64,000 nucleotides of DNA. Source: Paracoccaceae bacterium (GTDB lineage: Bacteria > Pseudomonadota > Alphaproteobacteria > Rhodobacterales > Rhodobacteraceae). The number at the start of each line of letters is the position of its first letter. Within the stretch, counting starts at the first letter, position 1. The stretch covers positions 62,001-126,000 of the forward strand of contig SDAL01000004.1 in NCBI GenBank assembly GCA_004153385.1, read 5' to 3'. Below, one piece after another: positions 1 to 9,018 of the stretch. The notes under the pieces are model-generated. The model worked only from the letters and a program-made list of their open reading frames with translations, searched no databases and was not told where the DNA came from. A program made the translations under genes and the position numbers.

Positions 1-3000
1 CTTGGTCCGGGGCAGTTGATCGCGGTCGATATGGCCGAGGGCAAGCTGTATCACGACGTAGAGATCAAAAACAAAATGGCCGCCTCGCGTCCGTTCGGCG
101 AGTGGATTTCCAAGGTCACCGACCTGTCGGAGATGATGCGCGATCTGCAAGAAGCGCCGAAATACACCGGCACGGAACTGCGCAAACGCCAGATGGCAGC
201 GGGCTACACTGTCGAGGAAATCGAGCAGATCCTGACGCCTATGGGCGAAGACGGCAAAGAGGCCTTGGCCTCGATGGGCGATGACACCCCGCCCGCGGTC
301 CTCTCCAAGAAATACCGCCCCCTCAGCCACTTCTTCCGTCAGAACTTCAGTCAGGTGACCAACCCGCCCATCGACAGCTTGCGCGAAAACCGTGTGATGT
401 CGCTGAAAACGCGGTTCGGGAACCTCAAGAACGTGCTCGACGAAGATAGCGAGCAGACCGAGATCCTGATTCTGGACACGCCCTTCATTGCCAATGAAGA
501 GTTCACCAAGATGGCGGAGATCTTTGGCGAGCAGCTTTCGATCATCGACTGCACCTTCCCTGCAGGTGCCGATCAGGAGGCCCTGCGCCACGCGCTGACC
601 CGTGTGCGCAACGAGGCCGAAGATGCCGTGCGTTCGGGTGCGGGCCATATTGTACTGACAGACGAGCGCCAGTCCGAAGACCGTGTGGCGATGCCGATGA
701 TCCTTGCGACCTCGGCTGTGCATTCGTGGTTGACCAAAAAAGGCCTTCGGACATTCTGCTCGATCAATGTGCGGTCTGCGGAATGTATCGACCCGCATTA
801 TTTTGCCGTGCTCATCGGATCGGGCGCAACCACGGTTAACGCCTATCTGGCCGAAGACACGCTGTCGGACCGGATTGATCGCGGCTTGCTGGATGGGCCG
901 CTTGTCGAAGCGGTGCGCAAATTCCGCGACGCGATTGATGCGGGCTTGCTGAAAATCATGGCGAAAATGGGGATTTCGGTGATCTCCTCCTATCGCGGTG
1001 GCCTGAACTTCGAGGCCGTCGGCCTGAGCCGTGCCATGGTCAACGAATATTTCCCCGGCATGCATTCGCGCATCTCCGGCATCGGTATGCACGGCATCCA
1101 GCACAAGCTGGAAGAAGTGCACGCGCTTGGCTGGAAAGGTGGTCAGGACGTTCTGCCCATCGGCGGGTTCTACAAATCCCGCCGGTCTGGGGAAAAGCAC
1201 GCATGGGGCGCGCAGGGCATGCACATGTTGCAAGCCGCCTGTGATCGCGCCAGCTATGATCTGTGGAAGCAGTATTCTGCATTGATGCGGGCCAACCCCC
1301 CGATCCACATCCGCGATCTTTTGGACATGAAGCCTTTGGGCAAGCCTGTCCCGATCGAGGAAGTGGAATCGATCACCTCGATCCGCAAACGCTTTGTCAC
1401 GCCGGGCATGTCGCTGGGCGCACTGTCGCCCGAGGCGCACAAACTTCTGAACGTGGCCATGAACCGGATCGGTGCGAAATCCGATTCCGGCGAGGGTGGC
1501 GAAGATCCGGCCCATTTCGTGCCCGAACCCAATGGCGATAACCCCAGCGCCAAGATCAAACAGGTCGCATCAGGCCGGTTCGGTGTAACGGCCGAATACC
1601 TCAACCACTGCGAGGAGCTGGAAATCAAGGTCGCCCAAGGCGCGAAACCGGGTGAAGGCGGCCAGCTGCCGGGCATGAAGGTCACCGATCTGATCGCGCG
1701 CCTGCGCCATTCCACCAAAGGTGTGACGCTGATCTCGCCACCGCCCCACCACGATATCTACTCGATCGAAGACCTCGCACAGCTGATCTACGACCTCAAA
1801 CAGATCAACCCGCGGGTCAAGGTCACGGTGAAGCTCGTGGCGTCGTCGGGGGTTGGCACGATTGCCGCCGGCGTGGCCAAGGCCAAAGCGGATACGATCC
1901 TGATCTCGGGTCACAACGGCGGCACGGGTGCATCGCCTGCGACCTCGATCAAATACGCGGGTCTGCCGTGGGAGATGGGCCTGACAGAGGCGCATCAGGT
2001 GCTGGCGATGAACAACCTGCGCGAGCGGGTAACATTGCGCACCGATGGCGGTTTGCGCACCGGTCGCGATATTCTGATGGCAGCCATGATGGGGGCCGAG
2101 GAATATGGCATCGGCACGGCGGCGCTGATTGCGATGGGCTGTATCATGGTGCGTCAGTGCCAGTCGAACACCTGCCCTGTGGGCGTGTGTACGCAAGATC
2201 CCGATCTGCGGGCCAAATTCACCGGCTCGGCAGATAAGGTCGTCAACCTGATCACCTTCTACGCACAAGAGGTCCGCGAGCTTCTTGCCTCTATCGGGGC
2301 ACGTTCGATGGACGAGATCATCGGTCGGGCGGATCTGTTGGCGCAGGTCAGCCGTGGATCGGCACACCTTGATGATCTTGATCTCAACCCGCTGCTGCTG
2401 ACGGTGGATGGCTGGGACAAGATTGTCTATGACCGCTCGAAACCGCGCAACTTCGTGCCCGACACACTGGATGCGGAAATCATCCGCGACGGCCAGCGGT
2501 TCTTCGATGAAGGCGAGAAGATGCAGCTCAGCTATGCTGTGCGGAACACGCATCGGACCATCGGCACGCGTGCCTCCAGCCATATCGTGCAGAACTTCGG
2601 TATGCGCAACGCGCTTCAGCCCGACCACCTGACGGTGAAGCTGACCGGTTCCGCAGGGCAGTCGCTCGGGGCGTTTGCCGCGCCGGGGCTGAAGATCGAG
2701 GTTTCCGGCGACGCCAATGACTATGTCGGCAAGGGGCTTTCGGGGGGGATCGTGGTGGTGCGGCCGCCGATGTCCTCGCCGCTCAAGGCATCCGAGAACA
2801 CGATCATCGGCAATACGGTGCTGTATGGGGCAACCGACGGCTATCTGTTTGCCGCAGGGCGCGCGGGCGAGCGATTTGCCGTTCGCAACTCTGGCGCGCG
2901 GGTCGTGATCGAGGGCTGTGGCACCAACGGGTGTGAATACATGACCGGCGGCGTCGCGGTGATCCTTGGCTCCATCGGGTCCAACTTCGGTGCGGGCATG

Positions 3001-3282
3001 ACAGGCGGCATGGCCTATCTTTATGATCCCGACGGGCTGGCAGAGGGGCTGATCAACCCCGAAACGCTGCTCACCTGCGGCTTGGGCCACCCCCACTGGG
3101 AAGCCCAGCTGAAGGGCCTGATCGAGCGTCATGTCGAGGAAACCCGGTCGGCCAAAGGCTATGAGATCTTGCAAAACTGGGAGGCGGAGCGGCTCAACTT
3201 CCTGCAGATCTGCCCGAAGGAAATGCTTCAGTCCCTTCCCCACCCGCTGAGCGACGAGCCGGAGGCGGTCCCGGCCGAGTAA
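1..3282 (+). CDS. gltB: Glutamate synthase (NADPH) large subunit, 5'-truncated by the window edge
   Basis: The reading frame is open from base 1, so the gene starts upstream; about 1090 of the usual ~1500 residues are present. It transfers the glutamine amide to 2-oxoglutarate to make glutamate, together with a small flavoprotein subunit (GltD). What remains covers the end of the central domain, the FMN-binding synthase domain (GMSLGALSPEAHK near base 1410, the SGEGGED segment near 1490), the cysteine motif for the 3Fe-4S cluster (C-x5-C-x4-C, bases about 2135-2175) and the C-terminal beta-helix GXGXG domain (bases about 2640-3200). The N-terminal glutaminase domain lies outside the window. 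A strong terminator follows. Confidence 0.97.
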   Translation, partial: LGPGQLIAVDMAEGKLYHDVEIKNKMAASRPFGEWISKVTDLSEMMRDLQEAPKYTGTELRKRQMAAGYTVEEIEQILTPMGEDGKEALASMGDDTPPAVLSKKYRPLSHFFRQNFSQVTNPPIDSLRENRVMSLKTRFGNLKNVLDEDSEQTEILILDTPFIANEEFTKMAEIFGEQLSIIDCTFPAGADQEALRHALTRVRNEAEDAVRSGAGHIVLTDERQSEDRVAMPMILATSAVHSWLTKKGLRTFCSINVRSAECIDPHYFAVLIGSGATTVNAYLAEDTLSDRIDRGLLDGPLVEAVRKFRDAIDAGLLKIMAKMGISVISSYRGGLNFEAVGLSRAMVNEYFPGMHSRISGIGMHGIQHKLEEVHALGWKGGQDVLPIGGFYKSRRSGEKHAWGAQGMHMLQAACDRASYDLWKQYSALMRANPPIHIRDLLDMKPLGKPVPIEEVESITSIRKRFVTPGMSLGALSPEAHKLLNVAMNRIGAKSDSGEGGEDPAHFVPEPNGDNPSAKIKQVASGRFGVTAEYLNHCEELEIKVAQGAKPGEGGQLPGMKVTDLIARLRHSTKGVTLISPPPHHDIYSIEDLAQLIYDLKQINPRVKVTVKLVASSGVGTIAAGVAKAKADTILISGHNGGTGASPATSIKYAGLPWEMGLTEAHQVLAMNNLRERVTLRTDGGLRTGRDILMAAMMGAEEYGIGTAALIAMGCIMVRQCQSNTCPVGVCTQDPDLRAKFTGSADKVVNLITFYAQEVRELLASIGARSMDEIIGRADLLAQVSRGSAHLDDLDLNPLLLTVDGWDKIVYDRSKPRNFVPDTLDAEIIRDGQRFFDEGEKMQLSYAVRNTHRTIGTRASSHIVQNFGMRNALQPDHLTVKLTGSAGQSLGAFAAPGLKIEVSGDANDYVGKGLSGGIVVVRPPMSSPLKASENTIIGNTVLYGATDGYLFAAGRAGERFAVRNSGARVVIEGCGTNGCEYMTGGVAVILGSIGSNFGAGMTGGMAYLYDPDGLAEGLINPETLLTCGLGHPHWEAQLKGLIERHVEETRSAKGYEILQNWEAERLNFLQICPKEMLQSLPHPLSDEPEAVPAE

Positions 3283-3322
3283 CCGACCTGCGCAGTCGCC
3301 TGCACGACACATAAAATCAGCT

Positions 3323-3346
3323 GGGGCCTTCGGGCCCCGCTTTTTT
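3323..3346 (+). terminator. Rho-independent terminator of gltB
   Basis: A perfect 6-base-pair GC stem (GGGGCC/GGCCCC) closes a TTCG tetraloop and is followed by GC and six T residues. It sits 40 bases after the gltB stop codon and separates gltB from mtgA. Confidence 0.85.
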
Positions 3347-3420
3347 ACCGCCCCCCGCCGTGGCGTGAGGGATGCATTTCCACCATAACCATGCCACAAG
3401 CATGAGGCAGTTCCAGCGCA

Positions 3421-4173
3421 ATGTGGACGTATCGCGAAATGGCAAAATCTAAAACGACCGGCAAACGCAAGAAGGCCAAAAAATCCACCGAGCCTTTTAT
3501 GCTGCAACCGCTTTTGTGGATGCGAAGCTGGCTGCTGCGCGGAATTCTGGGCCTGATTGCAGCAATTTTTGCCTTGGTCGTGCTATATAGTTTTATCAAT
3601 CCGCCAACGACGCTGACCATTGTGCATGAAAGCCGCCGCTTGGGCGGAGTGGACCGGCAATGGGCCTCGATGAACGATATAGCACCGGTTATGGCCCGTT
3701 CGGTGGTGGCCGCCGAAGATGCGAATTTTTGCCGCCACTGGGGCTTTGACATGCACGCGATCCGTCAGGTCATTGATGAGGGATCAAGCCGGGGTGCCTC
3801 GACCCTCAGCCAGCAGGTCGCGAAAAACGTCTTTTTGTGGCAAGGCCGTAGCTGGGTGCGCAAAGCGGCAGAAGCCGCATTGACGCCTTTGATCGAGACA
3901 GTCTGGTCAAAGCGGCGGATTCTGGAAATCTACCTGAATGTGGCGGAGTTCGACGAAGGTGTATTTGGTGTGAATGCAGCCGCTTTCCGGTATTTCCGCA
4001 CCACGCCCGACAAGCTGACCCCCCGTCAGGCCGCACTTCTGGCAGCCGTGCTGCCCAATCCCAAAGAGCGCAATGCCGCCAGCCCGTCGGCCTTCCTGAT
4101 GCGCCGCGGCGCCTCCATCCAGAACGGTGCGGCGCTTATCGCGCGTGACGGTCGGGCGGAGTGTTTCGAATAA
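3421..4173 (+). CDS. mtgA: Monofunctional biosynthetic peptidoglycan transglycosylase (GT51)
   Basis: It polymerises lipid II into glycan strands at the periplasmic face of the inner membrane. A lysine-rich cytoplasmic head (residues 8-22) is followed by one membrane segment (about 38-58) and a GT51 domain. The catalytic Glu99 lies in AAEDANFC, with the family motif STLSQQVAKN (about 127-136) and the EIYLN segment further on. There is no transpeptidase domain, and the length (250 aa) is normal for MtgA. A second in-frame ATG at 3439 gives a protein starting MAKSKTTGK and may be the true start, because neither start has a well-spaced ribosome site. The gene is convergent with the cfa operon, ending 29 bases from it. 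Confidence 0.93.
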   Translation: MWTYREMAKSKTTGKRKKAKKSTEPFMLQPLLWMRSWLLRGILGLIAAIFALVVLYSFINPPTTLTIVHESRRLGGVDRQWASMNDIAPVMARSVVAAEDANFCRHWGFDMHAIRQVIDEGSSRGASTLSQQVAKNVFLWQGRSWVRKAAEAALTPLIETVWSKRRILEIYLNVAEFDEGVFGVNAAAFRYFRTTPDKLTPRQAALLAAVLPNPKERNAASPSAFLMRRGASIQNGAALIARDGRAECFE

Positions 4174-4199
4174 ACACGCCCGCCGTGCATCCGCGCATC

Positions 4200-5360
4200 C
4201 TAGATGCGCACCATCTGGACCTGAACCACATTGGTCTGCCCTACCTGAAATGCGGCCGCGCAAGCCTCCAGATAATACAGCCAGCCGCGCAGGAACTCCG
4301 GCCCGTAGCCCATATCCGCCGCCTGCCCTGCGCGCGCCTTCAGCCGCTCTGCCCACATGCGGCAGGTCATGGCGTAATCGGTGCCGAAGCTGAAGACCTC
4401 TTTCACGGTCATGCCCGCACGGGCGGCCTGTTCGCGGATCCGCCCTTCTGACAAAAGCATCCCCCCCGGAAACGCATACTGGCGGATGAAATCGGAACTG
4501 TCGCGGTATGTCTGGAAATAGTCGTCTGCCACGGTGATCGCTTGAATGGTGGCCTGACCGCCATCGTTCAGCCGGTCGCGGATCGTGCCGAAATAGGTGG
4601 GCCAGTAGCGCTCGCCCACAGCCTCGATCATCTCGATGGAAACGATATTGTCGAACCGCCCATCGGTCTTGCGATAATCCTGCAACCGGATATCGGCGCG
4701 CCCGTCAAGGCGCGCATCGGCATAGCCTTTTTGCGACGGAGAGATGGTGATGCCGGTCACATCGCGCCCCGCCTCGGCCGCGCGTTCGGCGAAATGCCCC
4801 CAGCCGCAGCCGATCTCCAGCACCCGCTCGCCGTCATTGAGCGCATTGATGATCCGGTCGAGCTTACGGTTCTGGGCGCGGTGAAGGTCGGTATCATCGG
4901 GCGTGAACAGCGCCGAGGAATAGCTCATACCCTCATCCAGCCACAGCTGGTAGAACTCGTTGCCCACATCGTAATGCGCGCGGATATTCTTGGCCGATCC
5001 ACTTTCGGAATTGGCCCGAACGATCCTGTCGATGATACGGAATTTCAAATTCTGCCACGGGCTTGCGAACGCATAGTTTTCCAGCGTCTGGAAATTTTGC
5101 AGTGCCACCGTCAGCAGGTTTTCCAGCGAGGATGTGTCCCACAAACCGGCCACATACGTCTCGCCCAGGCCTATGTCCCCACGCGAGGCGATGGCCGCGA
5201 TCACAGACCAGTCGCGCAGCACCAGCTCCGCATGCGGCGTACCATGACCGAAATGATGCACCTCGCCCTCTGGCGTCTTCAAGGTCAGCTGCCCGATTGT
5301 AATCGCCGCGCAAGTGTCCAGAAACTCTCGGCGCAAGCGCTTGGATAGAAACGGCATCAT
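4200..5360 (-). CDS. cfa: Cyclopropane-fatty-acyl-phospholipid synthase family methyltransferase
   Basis: This is a SAM-dependent enzyme acting on unsaturated acyl chains of membrane phospholipids. The motif HYDVGNEFYQLWLD (residues 129-142) is typical of the Cfa family, and the SAM-binding loop LEIGCGWGHF lies at 181-190. I chose the ATG at 5360 because it overlaps the stop of the preceding gene by one base (TGATG), giving 386 aa; a longer frame upstream only overlaps the neighbour. It is the last gene of a three-gene operon with a DUF1365 protein and a FAD-dependent oxidoreductase. Equivalent clusters in Rhodobacter relatives modify unsaturated fatty acids under oxidative stress. Whether the product is a cyclopropane, a methyl-branched or a furan fatty acid cannot be told from sequence. 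Confidence 0.9.
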   Translation of the reverse strand: MMPFLSKRLRREFLDTCAAITIGQLTLKTPEGEVHHFGHGTPHAELVLRDWSVIAAIASRGDIGLGETYVAGLWDTSSLENLLTVALQNFQTLENYAFASPWQNLKFRIIDRIVRANSESGSAKNIRAHYDVGNEFYQLWLDEGMSYSSALFTPDDTDLHRAQNRKLDRIINALNDGERVLEIGCGWGHFAERAAEAGRDVTGITISPSQKGYADARLDGRADIRLQDYRKTDGRFDNIVSIEMIEAVGERYWPTYFGTIRDRLNDGGQATIQAITVADDYFQTYRDSSDFIRQYAFPGGMLLSEGRIREQAARAGMTVKEVFSFGTDYAMTCRMWAERLKARAGQAADMGYGPEFLRGWLYYLEACAAAFQVGQTNVVQVQMVRI

Positions 5361-6103
5361 CAAGTCAAATCCTTCTTTGGGGGCGGCGGCGGCGCACTGT
5401 AGCGGGCGCCTTTCAGCTTCAGTTTCAGCGCCTGCCAGTAGATCAGTGCCGTAGTGCGCACAGGCGCCCAAGGACGGCGCAGCACGACGGCGATGATATG
5501 GCGGTTGCGCAACCGCACACGGGGCGCGCGATAGGTGGCGATCAATCCCTCGCCACCATCCCTGAAATCGATCCGGATGGCGACCCGGTCGGGATGTATG
5601 GCGTAATGGAAACGATATTCGCCGGAGATTTTTTGGAAAGGGGAGACATGGAAAATTTTACGGGCGCGCATCTGGTGTTCTGGGCCGATCGGGGTGAAAT
5701 CGGGCAAAGCGCATAAATAGCAATGCCTGTGGCCAAAGGTGTTGTTGACCTCGGCAATCACGGCAATCAGTTGATCCGCGCGAAACGCCATCCAGAAACA
5801 CACCGGATTGAACCCCGCCCCCAGCACCTTGGGCTGCGCTAAAAGCCGCAAGCTATACGCGCCGGTCAGCCCAGATTTGGCAAACGCCTCCCGTGCCCAA
5901 ACCGCGCCTGTGCCCGCACCCCGTACACCGCCATGATCACGGTCGAACACAGCGAAAAGGTTCCGGCGATTGCGCGAGAAAAAGGCAGGATAGGGGCCGG
6001 TGGCCTCGGGCTCCAGAAAAACATAATCCAGACGATAGGAAAACGCGTTGGCAATTCCCCCGCGCCGCACATGGACCGTTTCTCCGGGCAGGTAGTCTAC
6101 CAT
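5360..6103 (-). CDS. DUF1365 family protein
   Basis: A 247-residue protein of the DUF1365 family, which is almost always encoded between a Cfa-type methyltransferase and a COG2907-like FAD oxidoreductase, as here. The start is the ATG at 6103 (MVDYLPGETVHVRRGG), again in a TGATG overlap with the upstream gene, so translation of all three genes is probably coupled. Its biochemical role is unknown; context places it in fatty-acid modification. The segment FHVSPFQ is a recognisable DUF1365 signature. There is no signal peptide or membrane segment. Confidence 0.88.
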   Translation of the reverse strand: MVDYLPGETVHVRRGGIANAFSYRLDYVFLEPEATGPYPAFFSRNRRNLFAVFDRDHGGVRGAGTGAVWAREAFAKSGLTGAYSLRLLAQPKVLGAGFNPVCFWMAFRADQLIAVIAEVNNTFGHRHCYLCALPDFTPIGPEHQMRARKIFHVSPFQKISGEYRFHYAIHPDRVAIRIDFRDGGEGLIATYRAPRVRLRNRHIIAVVLRRPWAPVRTTALIYWQALKLKLKGARYSAPPPPPKKDLT

Positions 6104-7470
6104 CAGGCGACCTTGCCCACCTGCGCGCGGGCCACCTTTGGCGCTGCATTGCCATCCGCGCAACCGGTCTGTGCCCCGTGGCGTGCACGCAGGCCCCGCG
6201 CCACGCGCATGGCCGAGGCAAAGCCATCCTCATGGAAGCCGTGGCGCAACCAAGCGCCTGCAAACCATGTACGGCGCTGGCCCTGCATCGCAGCAATCGT
6301 TTTTTGCGCAGCAATGGCTGGGCCATCAAACACAGGATGGGCGAAAGTTTCGGTGTCGTAGATTTTGGCAGGATCCAGATCGACCTGCGGATTCAGCGTG
6401 ACGAACAGCGGATCGCTATCGGGGATATTTTGCAGCCGGTTCATCCAGTAGGTCACGCCCAGTTCTGGCGACACACCGTCACCATTGGACTGATAGACCC
6501 AAGACGACCAGCACGCTTTCCGTTTGGGCATGGCACGGGGATCGGCGTGCAAAACCATAAGATTAGGCCGGTAACGGATCGCCGATAGCGCCTGTTGCTC
6601 CTGCGCGCTCGGCTCTGCCAGAAGCGCCAGCGCCTGATCGGAATGACAGGCGAAAATCACCTCGTCAAACTGCTCTGGCGCGGCCTTCACAGGCTGGATC
6701 AGAACGTGATCTTCGAACCGTTCCACATGTCCGACGGGCGTATCCGCGCATAATCGAACGCCGTGATCGGCCAAGGCATCCGTCAGGCGGCGCACATATT
6801 CAACCGAGCCACCCTTGACCGTCCACCACTGGTGCTGGCCATTGGCCGATAGCAGCGCGTGGTTTTCAAAAAACCGCAGCAGCGAACGCGCCGGAAAAGA
6901 CCCGATTTCCGCAGACGGGGTAGACCAGATCGCCCCGCAGATCGGCAGCAGGTAATACTGCCGGAACCATGTACCAAGCTGCATCTTGTCGATCAGCTGG
7001 TCGACCGTCATCTCGTCACTTTTGGCCACGGATACAGCGGTGCGGTTGAACCGTAAAATATCACGTACCATCGCCAGAAACCGGGGCCGGGCAAGGTTGC
7101 GCTTTTGCGCAAGCAGGCTGCGCAAATCGCGCAAAGCGTATTCGATTTTACCATCCGCAATGGTGGCCCCGAAACTCATATCACTTCGGGTGACCGGTAC
7201 CTCCAAATCCGCAAACAGGCGGGTAAGATGGGGGTAATTGGCGTAGTTGAAAACGATAAATCCGGTATCCACGGGCTGGTTGTTGTGCTTGCCGGCCATG
7301 ACGGTGCGCGCATGCCCGCCGAAGCGGGCGGCCGCCTCGAACACGGTGATATCATGCGTGCCGCGCAGCGCCCAAGCCGCCGCAAGCCCCGAGATCCCAC
7401 CGCCGACAATCGCGACCTTGGGCCGCATGGCGGCAGATGTGGATACGTCCGGTAGATGATCGAAAGACAT
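6103..7470 (-). CDS. FAD/NAD(P)-dependent oxidoreductase (amine-oxidase fold, COG2907-like)
   Basis: A 455-residue flavoprotein with a Rossmann dinucleotide-binding motif GGGISGLA at residues 23-30, then a helix and the acidic strand end (VFEA). The family is related to phytoene desaturases and amine oxidases. It is the first gene of the cfa operon and probably oxidises or desaturates the acyl chain that its methyltransferase partner modifies; this is inferred from context. The start ATG has a good ribosome site (GGAG eight bases upstream). The C-terminal stop overlaps the next start codon by one base. A possible ECF-sigma promoter lies about 40-60 bases upstream. Confidence 0.9.
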   Translation of the reverse strand: MSFDHLPDVSTSAAMRPKVAIVGGGISGLAAAWALRGTHDITVFEAAARFGGHARTVMAGKHNNQPVDTGFIVFNYANYPHLTRLFADLEVPVTRSDMSFGATIADGKIEYALRDLRSLLAQKRNLARPRFLAMVRDILRFNRTAVSVAKSDEMTVDQLIDKMQLGTWFRQYYLLPICGAIWSTPSAEIGSFPARSLLRFFENHALLSANGQHQWWTVKGGSVEYVRRLTDALADHGVRLCADTPVGHVERFEDHVLIQPVKAAPEQFDEVIFACHSDQALALLAEPSAQEQQALSAIRYRPNLMVLHADPRAMPKRKACWSSWVYQSNGDGVSPELGVTYWMNRLQNIPDSDPLFVTLNPQVDLDPAKIYDTETFAHPVFDGPAIAAQKTIAAMQGQRRTWFAGAWLRHGFHEDGFASAMRVARGLRARHGAQTGCADGNAAPKVARAQVGKVA

Positions 7471-7504
7471 TTTTTCTCCGCAGCGTTCCGTCTGTTCAGG
7501 GAAA

Positions 7505-7532
7505 GATACGAGCGATAGCGCACATAAGTTTC
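7505..7532 (-). promoter_or_regulatory. Possible ECF-sigma-type promoter of the cfa operon
   Basis: On the minus strand GAAAC (7532-7528) and CGTATC (7510-7505) are separated by 17 bases, matching the general GAAC/CGT layout of ECF-sigma promoters. A start site near 7498 would give a ~28-base leader with the GGAG ribosome site. The Rhodobacter RpoE consensus (TGATCC with TAAGA) is not seen. The call rests on motif resemblance only. Confidence 0.3.
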
Positions 7533-7692
7533 ACGTCTGACGGCGTAAATTTCGTCTAAAAGCCGCCATTTGGACCGGACCGACCCGCCTGAACATCTCG
7601 GGCGGAGCGTATCTGCGGAGAACCAGAAGCGCTAACGAAATATTTAGATAGGCTGTCCAAAGTGAAGAGCAAGAAGTGTGAGGAGCACGACT

Positions 7693-8163
7693 ATGGACAG
7701 CCCAGCGTCAACTGCCGCAACATTCCACGATCCCTCGGGCCGGGGAAGCATCAACCATAATGCGATTCCGGCCGATCTTGCATCGGATATCACGCCAGAT
7801 TTTACGACAGGCTTTGGAGATCCTGCTCTTTTGATAAGATGGCAGATGTCGGGGCAAATAGAAATCGAGCATGCCGAAGGCGAAGTGATCGCTCGCAATC
7901 TGCAAAGACCGCCTGCTTGGACTGAAGCCATTGAAGCGAACTCCGCCACATCCGCGCCGCCCCCCTCAGACGATCCTGAACGGATGCTGCTAGAGGATGA
8001 GTTCATTTGGCATGATCGCACCCAAAGCGCGGCCACGGATACGGATTGGCTAGCCACCTCGGTCACGCAAGCTCCGCCAGAGATCGAGGCAGAGCCTTTA
8101 TATGATGACCTTTTCAGCGCCGATCAATTTGTCTTCGACGATCCATCGATGGATCTGGATTGA
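7693..8163 (+). CDS. Hypothetical acidic protein
   Basis: A 156-residue protein that I do not recognise. The ATG at 7693 is chosen because AGGAG lies seven bases upstream; a GTG at 7678 would add five residues. It is strongly acidic, with the C-terminal half rich in Asp and Glu and ending in DDPSMDLD. There is no signal peptide, membrane segment or cysteine. It stands alone, convergent with kdsA and touching its stop, and divergent from the cfa operon. Composition suggests a soluble, partly disordered protein. Confidence 0.7.
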   Translation: MDSPASTAATFHDPSGRGSINHNAIPADLASDITPDFTTGFGDPALLIRWQMSGQIEIEHAEGEVIARNLQRPPAWTEAIEANSATSAPPPSDDPERMLLEDEFIWHDRTQSAATDTDWLATSVTQAPPEIEAEPLYDDLFSADQFVFDDPSMDLD

Positions 8164-8994
8164 TTACAACCCCTTACGCAGACGATCATAGGCAGATAGA
8201 TCGCTGATCAAGGCGGCCATCTCATTGATCGGGATCATGTTTGGCCCATCAGAGGGTGCATTATCGGGGTCCTCGTGGGTCTCGATAAATAACGCCGCCA
8301 CACCCACCGCGCAGGCCGCACGCGCCAGAACCGGTGCAAATTCGCGCTGGCCACCGCTGGTCAGGCCCTGCCCGCCGGGTTGCTGAACGGAATGGGTTGC
8401 GTCGAACACCACCGGATAGCCCGTTTGCGCCATGATCGGCAGACCACGGAAATCACTCACCAGTGTGTTATATCCAAATGACGTGCCGCGATCGCATAGC
8501 ATGATCCGCTCGTTTCCGGTCGAGGCAATCTTGTCCGCGACATTGGCCATATCCCACGGCGCCAGAAACTGGCCTTTTTTCACATTGATCGCACAGCCTG
8601 TTTCACCCGCAGCTAACAGCAGATCCGTTTGTCGACAAAGGAATGCCGGTATTTGGATCACATCCACCGCCTGACCGACCGACGCGCACTGATCGGCGGT
8701 GTGAACATCCGTGAGGACCGGGCAGCCGAATTCTTCGCGGATTTTGGAGAGGATGCTCAGCCCTTCCTCCATTCCCACACCGCGCTGGGTTTTCAACGAC
8801 GAGCGATTTGCTTTGTCATAGCTGCTTTTGAAAATGAATTTCGTACCGCTGTGCGCGCAGGCTTCACCGATCTTTTCCGCCATCATCCGGCAGTGATCAA
8901 GGCTTTCAATCTGGCATGGCCCGGCAATCAGGGCAAAAGGTGCCTTGCCCCCCACGGAGATCTCGCCGATCTGAACATTTCTTTCTTCAGTCAT
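8164..8994 (-). CDS. kdsA: 3-deoxy-8-phosphooctulonate synthase (KDO-8-P synthase)
   Basis: It condenses phosphoenolpyruvate with arabinose 5-phosphate to form KDO-8-phosphate for lipopolysaccharide. The 276-residue length is standard. Visible family motifs are AGPCQIES near the N-terminus, [10 protein letters not shown] (about 54-63), CPVLTDVH and [16 protein letters not shown]. It follows kdsD, which makes its substrate, 24 bases downstream on the same strand, so the two form a KDO operon. AAAGGA precedes the ATG. Confidence 0.97.
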   Translation of the reverse strand: MTEERNVQIGEISVGGKAPFALIAGPCQIESLDHCRMMAEKIGEACAHSGTKFIFKSSYDKANRSSLKTQRGVGMEEGLSILSKIREEFGCPVLTDVHTADQCASVGQAVDVIQIPAFLCRQTDLLLAAGETGCAINVKKGQFLAPWDMANVADKIASTGNERIMLCDRGTSFGYNTLVSDFRGLPIMAQTGYPVVFDATHSVQQPGGQGLTSGGQREFAPVLARAACAVGVAALFIETHEDPDNAPSDGPNMIPINEMAALISDLSAYDRLRKGL

Positions 8995-9018
8995 GGTTTG
9001 TCCTTTCAGACCGGTTAT

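Noticed and set aside
1570-3507. 645-codon frame on the minus strand
   Set aside because: It is antisense to gltB, a highly conserved gene, and its translation is Arg/His/Gly-rich with no domain; it reflects codon bias on the other strand.
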